From a virus, in the IMG/VR virus record IMGVR_UViG_3300009164_000054, positions 1 through 64,000 of that record: 64,000 nt of DNA; one strand, 5' to 3'. Under the pieces are notes generated by a model, which had not been told where the DNA came from, ran no database searches, and worked only from the letters and a program-made list of their open reading frames with translations. A program made the position numbers and the translations under genes. The first letter of the stretch is position 1. The number at the start of each line of letters is the position of its first letter. This document shows, piece after piece, positions 32,956 through 39,155 of this stretch.

Positions 32956-32963
32956 CAAAGATA
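32956..32963 (-). promoter_or_regulatory. TAnnTTTG promoter element upstream of the polymerase unit
   Basis: The minus strand reads TATCTTTG, an exact TAnnTTTG match, 6 nt before the ATG at 32949. No good -33 TTG is visible. Confidence 0.45.
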
Positions 32964-32973
32964 ATGAAAAATA

Positions 32974-33420
32974 TTAGTTATTATAATAATATCTTACGTG
33001 ATCAGAATATATTACCACTCTACTTGGTATACCATTGAATGATATATTAGTTGGAGGAACTTCAATACCTATTTCTGCAGGCTGTTGTTTAATCTCAGAC
33101 TTCTCTACAATCTCTTCACATATCTCTTTTAATATTACTTCTGATTTACTATCAGTTACATCTAATAGAGAACCTGGCATAAGATCAAAGTCTATTGATT
33201 GTTGTACAATAGTTGGTCTAAGTTTTGTTTTCTTAGTTGGTCCATTCCAAGTGTTAGTAATCTTTCTAGTGTTTCTAGCTAATGCTACAGCTTTGCTATA
33301 AATACCTGATGATGGTCTTTCCCATTCTATAGCTAAATCTTCTGCTATAATAGGAAGAGGTTTACCTGTTCTAATTTGTTGTTTAATCTCATTTACTTGC
33401 TTCGGTGTGTAATGTTTCAT
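32974..33420 (-). CDS. Putative helix-turn-helix protein
   Basis: A 148-aa protein with YTPKQVNEIKQQIRTGKPLPIIAEDLAIEWERP followed by YSKAVALARNTRK, which looks like a helix-turn-helix pair. The remainder has a low-complexity acidic middle and a conserved-looking end (GIPSRVVIYSDHVRYYY). Function unknown; possibly transcriptional. Its stop precedes the promoter element for the polymerase unit. Confidence 0.5.
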   Translation of the reverse strand: MKHYTPKQVNEIKQQIRTGKPLPIIAEDLAIEWERPSSGIYSKAVALARNTRKITNTWNGPTKKTKLRPTIVQQSIDFDLMPGSLLDVTDSKSEVILKEICEEIVEKSEIKQQPAEIGIEVPPTNISFNGIPSRVVIYSDHVRYYYNN

Positions 33421-33665
33421 ACTGGTTTTAATTTACGGTTTATAAATTCTCTTACAATCATTCTATTCTTATGTGGTAACTCTCTAGTCTCAAACTCAAC
33501 TTGTATGATGTTCTCATACACTTTTCTTGATATCATGTATTTAACACCATTCTTGTGAGTTGGATCATTTGATTCTAATGTAGCAGCTGTATTCTTTAGC
33601 TTGTTAGCTATTGATTCAGCTATCTTTCTTTCTTTTGTATGCTTATCTGATGATAATATATTCAT
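33417..33665 (-). CDS. Hypothetical 82-aa basic protein
   Basis: No family recognised. Basic, helical N-terminus (TKERKIAESIANKLKN). Overlaps the HTH-like gene by 4 nt. Confidence 0.6.
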   Translation of the reverse strand: MNILSSDKHTKERKIAESIANKLKNTAATLESNDPTHKNGVKYMISRKVYENIIQVEFETRELPHKNRMIVREFINRKLKPV

Positions 33666-33667
33666 AT

Positions 33668-34120
33668 TTATTCTTCTTCTAATCCATCATTTAATGTTTC
33701 ATCCCAATCATCATCTGATTCAGGAACTCTTAATATCACTCTATCTTCAAATAATATAACACCTGGATGTTCAGTTTCATCACTTATCTCTATATCTATA
33801 TATCCATCACACTCTCGTAATATGAAATTGATATCATCTAATGATACTTCTCTAAGTTCATCTGTGTGTTGTCCTTCATCCCACCAACCAAGTTCTTCTT
33901 CAGTTGCTAATAGTTCTTCATCATCATCTATGATGAATAGTTCAACAGGCGCACCATTAGCAGCCATAAATGCATCAGCATCTTCAGGAACTTCTTCTAG
34001 TGCCCATAGTTCTACATATGGCTCCATTATGCCAACAGATATTCTGTTGACAAAGAGCATACCCTCCTCTAATGTAAAAGGAAGGTAACTCTTTAATACT
34101 ATTTCTCCTGTATACCACAT
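33668..34120 (-). CDS. Hypothetical 150-aa acidic protein
   Basis: No family recognised. Very acidic (many D/E runs such as DDDEELLATEEELGWWDEG). Acidic phage proteins sometimes mimic DNA, but nothing specific is seen here. Shares one base with the next gene. Confidence 0.6.
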   Translation of the reverse strand: MWYTGEIVLKSYLPFTLEEGMLFVNRISVGIMEPYVELWALEEVPEDADAFMAANGAPVELFIIDDDEELLATEEELGWWDEGQHTDELREVSLDDINFILRECDGYIDIEISDETEHPGVILFEDRVILRVPESDDDWDETLNDGLEEE

Positions 34121-34413
34121 TAGAACCCTGTTTTAATTGGTTGTGGTGATATTTCATATGTACATTCTTGACTATATAGTCTTAGAATGATGTGAAGCTG
34201 TTCTATTCTTAAATAGTTTTCTTCTTCATCTAATGCTAGTCCTTTTATCTGTACGCCATTACCATTATCAATTAGTTCAATAGCTTTTGTTCCTACAAGA
34301 CTACTGTTCCATTCAAGGTGATCACTGTAATATAATGTGTGTATCATTGAGCCTTCTGTGTTTGTTTTTAGATAGTCATACTCATGTATACCATCTATGT
34401 AAATCTCTTCCAT
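34120..34413 (-). CDS. Hypothetical 97-aa protein
   Basis: No family recognised. Beta-type (MIHTLYYSDHLEWNSSLVG, NGVQIKGLALDEEENYLRIEQLHIIL). Shares its last base with the next gene start. Confidence 0.6.
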   Translation of the reverse strand: MEEIYIDGIHEYDYLKTNTEGSMIHTLYYSDHLEWNSSLVGTKAIELIDNGNGVQIKGLALDEEENYLRIEQLHIILRLYSQECTYEISPQPIKTGF

Positions 34414-34417
34414 GTTA

Positions 34418-34831
34418 TTAGGGGGTTTTAATTATTTCTATTAATTTTTTAAGACATTCAAGTTCTGCTTCTTCGTAGGTATAGTTTTTGCGTTCAGACT
34501 CAAAATCATCTAAATTATAATCTTGAATTACAATTTCAAATCTGTAACTAATTACTTCACCTGATGAATCGCAATAAGGTATTATTAAAGAATGCTCATT
34601 ATACTTCTCTCTAAACCATCTAAATGCTTGTTGGCATAATGGTGCTGAACATATAATATCTTCTGTTTGGTTTGTGATTAAACCATCAGTATCAAAAAGC
34701 AAAGCTCCACAGCCATATAAAGTTGGTATTCTTTCTTTTGTTTTATAAGTCCAAGATGATAAACAAGGTTCATCAAATCCTAATTCTTTTAAAGCCAATG
34801 CTTGTTCGTAGGGAATAAACTCTTTTTCCAT
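34418..34831 (-). CDS. Conserved phage protein (YEQALALKELGFDE family)
   Basis: A 137-aa protein. IPYEQALALKELGFDEPC, SAPLCQQAFRWFREKY and the end YEEAELECLKKLIEI recur in hypothetical proteins of Bacteroidetes phages. The AFRWFREKY motif with a downstream YEEAE..CL is the best marker of the family. Function unknown. Confidence 0.75.
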   Translation of the reverse strand: MEKEFIPYEQALALKELGFDEPCLSSWTYKTKERIPTLYGCGALLFDTDGLITNQTEDIICSAPLCQQAFRWFREKYNEHSLIIPYCDSSGEVISYRFEIVIQDYNLDDFESERKNYTYEEAELECLKKLIEIIKTP

Positions 34832-34833
34832 AG

Positions 34834-35067
34834 CTAATATCCTGCTAGTTTTGCCATTAATCCATCTTGACTTAATATATAAGCAAGATCATCTTCTTGT
34901 TTTGGTGTAAGAGATTTAATAGCAGAAACAAGATTGATTCTACTATATGTTATATCTTCTCCATACATCTTCTTTACATTCTCTCCTATTTCTAAGAGCT
35001 CTGATACATTAAAATTGTCTACAGGATTGTTATTATCATCAACCCATCTTCCGTTAATAATACGCAT
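34834..35067 (-). CDS. Hypothetical 77-aa protein
   Basis: No family recognised. Helical, soluble. Ends in SLTPKQEDDLAYILSQDGLMAKLAGY. Separated from the 78-aa gene by 5 nt. Confidence 0.55.
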   Translation of the reverse strand: MRIINGRWVDDNNNPVDNFNVSELLEIGENVKKMYGEDITYSRINLVSAIKSLTPKQEDDLAYILSQDGLMAKLAGY

Positions 35068-35072
35068 AATTA

Positions 35073-35309
35073 TTAATTTAATTGGTTATCTATTACTTTC
35101 TCTATTATTTCATTGTATACATCATCACTAAGTAAATCAGTGATAACTATTCCTTCTAACTTAACTGATGTTATTTCAAACTCAGCAGAACATCCTGGAT
35201 GTCCAGATCCATCTGGATAATACATAACCATTGGTTCTGGTGGAGAATAATACCCATGTACATCTAAACGTACATCATATACATTTACTTCTGTTTCTAT
35301 TTCTTTCAT
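35073..35309 (-). CDS. Hypothetical 78-aa protein
   Basis: No family recognised. VYDVRLDVHGYYSPPEPMVMYYPDGSGHPGCSAEFEI is beta-rich; small proteins of this kind are common in large phages. Preceded by the direct-repeat copy at 35312. Confidence 0.6.
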   Translation of the reverse strand: MKEIETEVNVYDVRLDVHGYYSPPEPMVMYYPDGSGHPGCSAEFEITSVKLEGIVITDLLSDDVYNEIIEKVIDNQLN

Positions 35310-35311
35310 AT

Positions 35312-35345
35312 CTTATTTCTTTTTAAATTGTTTAATAAATTGTTT
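35312..35345. repeat. 34-bp direct repeat, copy 1
   Basis: Nearly identical (2 mismatches) to 35691-35724. It contains the codons for the FIKQFK ending of the gene at 35313. The second copy lies in the remnant upstream of that gene, 379 bp away. Confidence 0.75.
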
Positions 35346-35690
35346 AATAACATCTATTGATGATTCAAAAGCTATTAAACTACCTTCTACTAAATGAATA
35401 CTCATTTTATCTTGATTCTTTTCGATATTTTCTCTTATAATTCCTATTTCTGAAATAATATCATTTAAAAAAGACTTAACTTTTTTCTCACTATAACTTC
35501 TTTCTTGTTGCCATTTAGCACCTGCAATAAAAGAATTTCTTATGTCATAATTTTTATCATACCAATCCATATAATCATTTGTTTCTATAATTGGATATAA
35601 TCTTTCAGCAACTTCTTCAAAAACTTTATCTTTTTGTAATTCTAAAGGCAGTTCTGATAATTTAATTACGGATTTTGTTATTTTTTTCAT
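35313..35690 (-). CDS. Module protein with SFIAGAKWQQERSYSEKKV motif
   Basis: A 125-aa protein starting at MKKITKSVIKLSEL. It contains NSFIAGAKWQQERSYSEKKV, a module that in Bacteroidetes phages is usually found C-terminal to the KIILTT...DEFLEWFVKNP module (see 35763-36428). Here the two modules are separate genes. Ends in FIKQFKKK, the tail repeated in the remnant just upstream. Function unknown. Confidence 0.7.
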   Translation of the reverse strand: MKKITKSVIKLSELPLELQKDKVFEEVAERLYPIIETNDYMDWYDKNYDIRNSFIAGAKWQQERSYSEKKVKSFLNDIISEIGIIRENIEKNQDKMSIHLVEGSLIAFESSIDVIKQFIKQFKKK

Positions 35691-35762
35691 CTTATTTGTT
35701 TTTAAATTGTTTAATAAATTGTTCAAGGTTTTTTCCATTATTAGATTCACAGTTTATTCCAG
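35691..35762 (-). pseudogene. Remnant C-terminal coding fragment and repeat copy 2
   Basis: An open frame without its own start ends in NLEQFIKQFKNK followed by TAAG and the next ATG, matching the end of the gene at 35313. The 34-bp repeat copy is 35691-35724. It appears to be what is left of a duplicated or rearranged gene end. Confidence 0.45.
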
Positions 35763-36428
35763 CTATACTTGTTTTCCAAAATATTCTTTTGGAACTTTAA
35801 AAGCATTTAATGAATATTCAATAGCATCTTGTTTAAATTCTTCTTTTAGTTTGCTTTCCCAATATTTACAATTAGCGTAAAAGTAATTATCAAAATCTCC
35901 ATCTTCTGAATATTCTAAACAATCATTATCAAATTTTTCAAGTAATTCTTTAGAAGCAATTTTTCTAAATTCTTCAAAACTTAATGGTTCTTCTTTTGGA
36001 ATGATGATTTTGTATTCAGACCAATTTCTAATAGGTTTACCAGTAACAGTGTCTATAAAAGTTCTTTTAACCTCAACCTCCTCACAACTTGGATTCTTAA
36101 CAAACCATTCTAAAAATTCATCATCAATAGCTTTTACACCATCTTTGATTAAGTCTTGGTATGTTGTTAGAATTATTTTTTTGCAACTTGGAGCATCATT
36201 AGCTAATTCAAACATTTCTCCATTAGAAATGGTATTGTTATCAACATTTAGCCAATAATCATTAAGTTTAATTTCTTCATCATTAGTGATGTATATGTGT
36301 TGCGGAGTAATAGAGGCTACTCTATTATCATACATTCCAGCTTCTTTTTTACATAAGGCTAGTCCTGTTCTAATAGATTTAGACAACCTACTTAGTTTAT
36401 CTGTTGATAATACGTGTATGTTTTTCAT
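35763..36428 (-). CDS. Bacteroidetes phage module protein (DEFLEWFVKNPSCEEVEV)
   Basis: A 221-aa protein. MKNIHVLSTDKLSRL at the start, NDEEIKLNDYWL, KKIILTTYQDLIKDGVKAIDDEFLEWFVKNPSCEEVEV and YKIIIPKEEP are hallmarks of a family abundant in Bacteroidetes phage metagenomes. In that family the second half usually carries a GAKWQQER..YSEEEV module, here in the separate downstream gene. Function unknown. An operator-like inverted repeat lies 53 bp upstream. Confidence 0.75.
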   Translation of the reverse strand: MKNIHVLSTDKLSRLSKSIRTGLALCKKEAGMYDNRVASITPQHIYITNDEEIKLNDYWLNVDNNTISNGEMFELANDAPSCKKIILTTYQDLIKDGVKAIDDEFLEWFVKNPSCEEVEVKRTFIDTVTGKPIRNWSEYKIIIPKEEPLSFEEFRKIASKELLEKFDNDCLEYSEDGDFDNYFYANCKYWESKLKEEFKQDAIEYSLNAFKVPKEYFGKQV

Positions 36429-36480
36429 ATTATAATGTGTTTTTATAGTTAAATTGTAAGTTTTAAACTGACTAGAGTGA

Positions 36481-36508
36481 TATAAATCATAATATAATGT
36501 GATTTATA
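36481..36508 (-). promoter_or_regulatory. Operator-like inverted repeat
   Basis: TATAAATCA (36481-36489) and TGATTTATA (36500-36508) are perfect 9-bp arms with a 10-nt spacer, in the leader of the gene starting at 36428. The geometry resembles the repeat at 15247, with different sequence. Confidence 0.5.
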
Positions 36509-36515
36509 AAAGAAT

Positions 36516-36538
36516 AAGGGCTCCACTACAGAGCCCTT
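36516..36538 (-). terminator. Hairpin, probable terminator
   Basis: AAGGGCTC (36516-36523) pairs with GAGCCCTT (36531-36538), 8 bp, loop 7. On the minus strand it is followed by ATTCTTTTAT. It sits just after the 48-aa membrane protein gene. Confidence 0.65.
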
Positions 36539-36550
36539 GAATTCTCCTCC

Positions 36551-36697
36551 CTAATAACCCAACTTATGCAGTTGGTCTATGTTGGCTTCTACAATATACA
36601 CACCATGTGTTATTGTACATGAGAATGCTATACACATAGCAAACGCTAATTGTCTGAATTGCCAAAACTCTGTTGGCTGTAATCTAATTGTCTTCAT
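36551..36697 (-). CDS. 48-aa single-span membrane protein
   Basis: A small frame with one hydrophobic segment (FRQLAFAMCIAFSCTITHGVYIV). It is flanked by hairpins on both sides (36516-36538 and 36731-36757), so it forms its own unit. No family recognised. Confidence 0.5.
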   Translation of the reverse strand: MKTIRLQPTEFWQFRQLAFAMCIAFSCTITHGVYIVEANIDQLHKLGY

Positions 36698-36730
36698 TTC
36701 TATTGTTATTAAGGATTAATACATAATAAG

Positions 36731-36757
36731 AAAAGCCCCTAGTTTCCTAGAGGCTTT
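36731..36757 (-). terminator. Intrinsic terminator after RNA gene region
   Basis: On the minus strand AAGCCTCTAG pairs with CTAGGGGCTT (one internal mismatch) around TTTC-type loop, then TTTTCTTATT. It overlaps the stop codon of the 39-aa frame. Confidence 0.75.
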
Positions 36758-36875
36758 AATAGGACCTTCTCCCTTGAGAGATGTCAATTGTTGAGGTTAG
36801 GAACTTTGGATACCCTGCTTCTCTATGAGTACTCAACACCTTCTCTGCGTGGATAGGACTCAACATTCGTGGCAT
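36756..36875 (-). CDS. Possible 39-aa basic protein
   Basis: MPRMLSPIHAEKVLSTHREAGYPKFL... is an open frame between the odd tRNA and the terminator. Base composition is slightly higher in G+C than its surroundings. It could also be chance within a structured transcript (the stretch 36876-36925 contains a GTTACT/AGTAAC hairpin). Confidence 0.35.
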   Translation of the reverse strand: MPRMLSPIHAEKVLSTHREAGYPKFLTSTIDISQGRRSY

Positions 36876-36925
36876 GCAAACTACCCAATGTCTGTTACTG
36901 TGCTATTTGCGTCAAGTAACTGCTG

Positions 36926-37021
36926 TGATTGAGACAGGACTTGAACCTGTATGTGTACCGAGTTTATTTGGATTATGAGTACACTTAACCCAATTAGCGT
37001 CTACCATTTCGCCACTCAATC
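36926..37021 (-). tRNA. tRNA gene with Leu-type D arm and abnormal anticodon region
   Basis: Acceptor GATTGAG/CTCAATC (7 bp), D arm GCGAAATGGTAGACGC as in tRNA-Leu, and a T arm ACAGG-TTCAAGT-CCTGT are all clear. No CCA is encoded. Between D and T arms are 46 nt instead of the usual 23-38. They hold TTGGG(TT)...(AA)TCCAA with a 12-16-nt loop, ending in a Met-like CTCATAA, plus GTGTAC/GTACAC pairing that would make a pseudoknot. Leu anticodons TAA or AAG also occur in the loop, so identity is uncertain. Confidence 0.7.
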
Positions 37022-37038
37022 ATTTAATAATAGATAAA

Positions 37039-37542
37039 CTACATTTTATTTATATAAGATCTATTTGCAGATATATCACGTATTGTTGCATAAGGTATAT
37101 CATACTCTATAGATAAATATTTCAAATCTAACTTTTCTTTATTAGTTCTTCTTAATGAGATTATATTATATATCTGAGTAACTAAAGTAATATCAAATTG
37201 TCTATTAGGTGGTACATGTCCTTTTTGAAACTTTTTACCCTCATCTACTACTAATCTACCTTTAGCTTTACAATCTTGCATATTATCTTTCTGTGTACCT
37301 AAAAATAAATGATTAGGATTTACACATTTTCTGTTATCACATGTATGACAAACTTTTAATGTATTATCTGTGATATTACCGTAAATTAGCTCATATGATA
37401 ATCTATGAGAACCATGTGTCTTATCTTTTGTTTTAAATGCACCGTATCCATTTGATCTACATGATGCTGTCCATTCCCAACAATCATTCTCTGATTTGAT
37501 ACTTACTTTATCCCAGAATCTTTTAATTTGTTCTTCAGTCAT
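37039..37542 (-). CDS. HNH homing endonuclease (HNH_3 type)
   Basis: A 167-aa protein: FWDKVSIKSENDCWEWTASCRSNGYGAF (NUMOD4-like start), GSHRLSYELIYGNI, then VCHTCDNRKCVNPNHLFLGTQKDNMQD, a canonical HNH_3 core, and a C-terminal helix-turn-helix (LSIEYDIPYATIRDIS). It lies between the tRNA and the tRNA-like element of the RNA gene cluster, a typical landing place for such genes. Confidence 0.9.
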   Translation of the reverse strand: MTEEQIKRFWDKVSIKSENDCWEWTASCRSNGYGAFKTKDKTHGSHRLSYELIYGNITDNTLKVCHTCDNRKCVNPNHLFLGTQKDNMQDCKAKGRLVVDEGKKFQKGHVPPNRQFDITLVTQIYNIISLRRTNKEKLDLKYLSIEYDIPYATIRDISANRSYINKM

Positions 37543-37557
37543 AATATAATTATTTTG

Positions 37558-37606
37558 CCACAGGGATAAGAATTGAACTTACATTTACATACCATTATGC
37601 CCTGTG
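37558..37606 (-). tRNA. 49-nt tRNA-like element without an anticodon arm
   Basis: CACAGGG and CCCTGTG form a perfect 7-bp acceptor. A T-arm-like GTAAG-TTCAATT-CTTAT lies before its 3' strand, and a D-loop-like CATAATGGTATG follows its 5' strand. Only 17 nt separate acceptor and T arm, so the anticodon arm is missing. Its 5' end directly abuts the CCA of the tmRNA. It may be a decayed tRNA or a processing signal for RNase P. Confidence 0.6.
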
Positions 37607-37938
37607 TGGTGGAGGTGGCGGCATACGATAGCCGCGTCCAAATTACGTTCATCAATACAATTTATACAGCTTATTTAGGGTCAAGCTCAGCTTAACGATC
37701 CACCACTCTGTTTAATCTAACAGAGAAATCTTCATTAATTTAGGCTGCTACACCAAGATCAGTATCTACATTCAATAATGAGAACACTTTGTTCATGTTA
37801 GCTTCGATTTGTGCGTTTGCTCCTAGAGCCACTACACGAGAATTGTTTTTGCCATTTAATTAAATTCACCTTAGTTTACAGTTATCTCTCTGGCTGATTG
37901 TATTAATTATTGGTAACCTGTCAAATCCAGTCACCCCC
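37607..37938 (-). ncRNA. ssrA: Phage-encoded transfer-messenger RNA (tmRNA)
   Basis: The 5' end reads GGGGGTGACTGGATTTGACAGG, the standard tmRNA opening, and the 3' end CCACCTCCACCA. GGGGGTG and CACCTCC give a 7-bp acceptor with one G-T pair, and CCA is encoded. The mRNA-like part follows TAGTG with a GCT resume codon and a 29-codon frame ending ...LGVAA and TAA. Then come a TCTCTGTTAGATTAAACAGAG hairpin and the TTTGGACGCGGC lead to the T arm. The T arm is unusual (GCGGC/GCCGC with loop TATCGTAT). Likely role: rescue of stalled ribosomes during infection. Length 332 nt. Confidence 0.85.
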
Positions 37939-38006
37939 AAAATTGTAGGATATCGCTTAACCTACGAAGTTGATCACACTTCTTTTCTATACGAACGATT
38001 TTTTTT

Positions 38007-38095
38007 AGCACCCAGTTTATATAGCTTGAATCTCTCAAGCACCATGCCTTATTAGGGTCTCTATATAAACTTAGGGTCACGTAGTAAGAGATGCT
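38007..38095 (-). ncRNA. Structured RNA element upstream of tmRNA
   Basis: Perfect 11-bp arms AGTTTATATAG (38014-38024) and CTATATAAACT (38061-38071) enclose a GCTTGA-loop-TCAAGC hairpin (38024-38040). Outer pairs CCC/GGG and AGCA/TGCT extend the stem. No T-run follows on the minus strand, so it is not a simple terminator. Two more small hairpins (GAAGT/ACTTC and GTAGG/CCTAC) lie between it and the tmRNA. Function unknown. Confidence 0.5.
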
Positions 38096-38176
38096 CTAAA
38101 TGTTTTTTACAGATAGACTGGGACACATTACTACTTGCTGAGAACTCATTTGTGTTGTATATGCAGAAATTCTCAT
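38096..38176 (-). CDS. Possible 26-aa peptide
   Basis: A short frame coupled by ATGA overlap to the 36-aa frame upstream. Supported only by this overlap. Confidence 0.25.
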   Translation of the reverse strand: MRISAYTTQMSSQQVVMCPSLSVKNI

Positions 38177-38283
38177 ATCTTCATCTCATTATCTTTCTCA
38201 AGGATAACAACACATTCTACATCTCTGTAGACATCTTTATGTAAACACACTACTATAGCCAAGTCTTTTAACGCAGACCTCAT
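38173..38283 (-). CDS. Possible 36-aa protein
   Basis: MRSALKDLAIVVCLHKDVYRD...LEKDNEMKI has a reasonable mix of hydrophobic and charged residues. A TACCTTTG element, matching TAnnTTTG, lies about 20 nt upstream. The same DNA can form hairpins around 38270-38290, so it may instead be part of a structured RNA. Confidence 0.4.
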   Translation of the reverse strand: MRSALKDLAIVVCLHKDVYRDVECVVILEKDNEMKI

Positions 38284-38399
38284 TAAGGCAGGCTTTTTGT
38301 TTACAAAGGTATTCAATGTTTAACCTATAGCTTCTAACAGATTATAAGTTCTGACGCTTTACACAGCTTAGCTATTTATTATGCAAATATAATAAATTA

Positions 38400-38555
38400 T
38401 TATTGATTAAGTGTATGTCTTACATCAATTGTTCTTTGTCTTATAATTCCTCTCTTGAAATTATATATCACTTCTACTATTAGTCTCTTAGACAATGTAT
38501 GTCTGTAGGTATTAGTTGAACCAACTAATGTTCCTTTACTAATTCTAGGTCTCAT
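38400..38555 (-). CDS. 51-aa basic protein
   Basis: MRPRISKGTLVGSTNTYRHTLSKRLIVEVIYNFKRGIIRQRTIDVRHT is beta-type and rich in Arg/Lys. Its start follows one base after the stop of the coiled-coil membrane protein, which supports translation. No family recognised. Confidence 0.5.
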   Translation of the reverse strand: MRPRISKGTLVGSTNTYRHTLSKRLIVEVIYNFKRGIIRQRTIDVRHTLNQ

Positions 38556-38556
38556 G

Positions 38557-38787
38557 TTACAGCGTAGCAATGAACATAGTTATTGATGCTGTAGCTAATA
38601 TAGCACACACCCAGCATAATATATTGAAATCACGCTTATATATAGCTTTCTGTTTCTCTAGCACATCTATTATCTGATCTTTGATCTCTAATGCTCTTTC
38701 TGCTTTATTCTGATATTCATGTACATCAGCTTTAATAAGCTGTATTTGATTCAATAGTTGATCTATTGTCTTTAAATCTTTCTTCAT
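38557..38787 (-). CDS. Coiled-coil protein with C-terminal membrane anchor
   Basis: A 76-aa protein. Residues 1-50 form a coiled coil (LKTIDQLLNQIQLIKADVHEYQNKAERALEIK), and FNILCWVCAILATASITMFI is one membrane span. It may be involved in lysis or superinfection exclusion, inferred from the small-membrane-protein neighbourhood only. Confidence 0.6.
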   Translation of the reverse strand: MKKDLKTIDQLLNQIQLIKADVHEYQNKAERALEIKDQIIDVLEKQKAIYKRDFNILCWVCAILATASITMFIATL

Positions 38788-38805
38788 TGTTATTTGATTG
38801 TTTAA

Positions 38806-38967
38806 TTATTTCTTACCTAATATCATACCAATAAGAATTGGTAGTATGATTGGACTAAATATAAATGATGCGAAAGCATAAGCCTTCACATCATCTAATC
38901 TATCATAAGTCTCTATGAACACACCTAGCATAACTAAGTATGATGCAATGATGTATATAAATATCAT
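38806..38967 (-). CDS. 53-aa two-span membrane protein
   Basis: MIFIYIIASYLVMLGVFI and AFASFIFSPIILPILIGMI are two hydrophobic segments with charged residues between them, ending in GKK. The size and topology allow a holin-like role, but no family is recognised. Its start overlaps the coiled-coil gene upstream by 4 nt. Confidence 0.5.
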   Translation of the reverse strand: MIFIYIIASYLVMLGVFIETYDRLDDVKAYAFASFIFSPIILPILIGMILGKK

Positions 38968-39155
38968 AAGCCAATAAGTTCATCAAAACAGCTCTCTAAC
39001 AAATATGTTAAATCACGTCTCTCGTGTAACAATACATCAACTTGTTCTTCAATGATATGAATATTCGTATCATCGTGTGCATCTCTAAGACCATCTAAGA
39101 AACATATTTCATTCTTGATGTCTTGTAATCTTTGTTCAATTTGTTCTGTTCTCAT
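38964..39155 (-). CDS. 63-aa coiled-coil protein
   Basis: Helical, charged (TEQIEQRLQDIKNEICFLDGLRDAHDD, VDVLLHERRDLTYLLES). No family recognised. Shares one base with the gene upstream. Confidence 0.55.
   Translation of the reverse strand: MRTEQIEQRLQDIKNEICFLDGLRDAHDDTNIHIIEEQVDVLLHERRDLTYLLESCFDELIGL

Noticed and set aside
37741-37860. Short protein gene starting MAKTILV in the tmRNA region
   Set aside because: It stops after 7 codons; the region is better explained as the mRNA-like part of the tmRNA.
38007-38024. Intrinsic terminator upstream of the tmRNA
   Set aside because: The stem is strong but the minus strand continues with an A-run, not a T-run.
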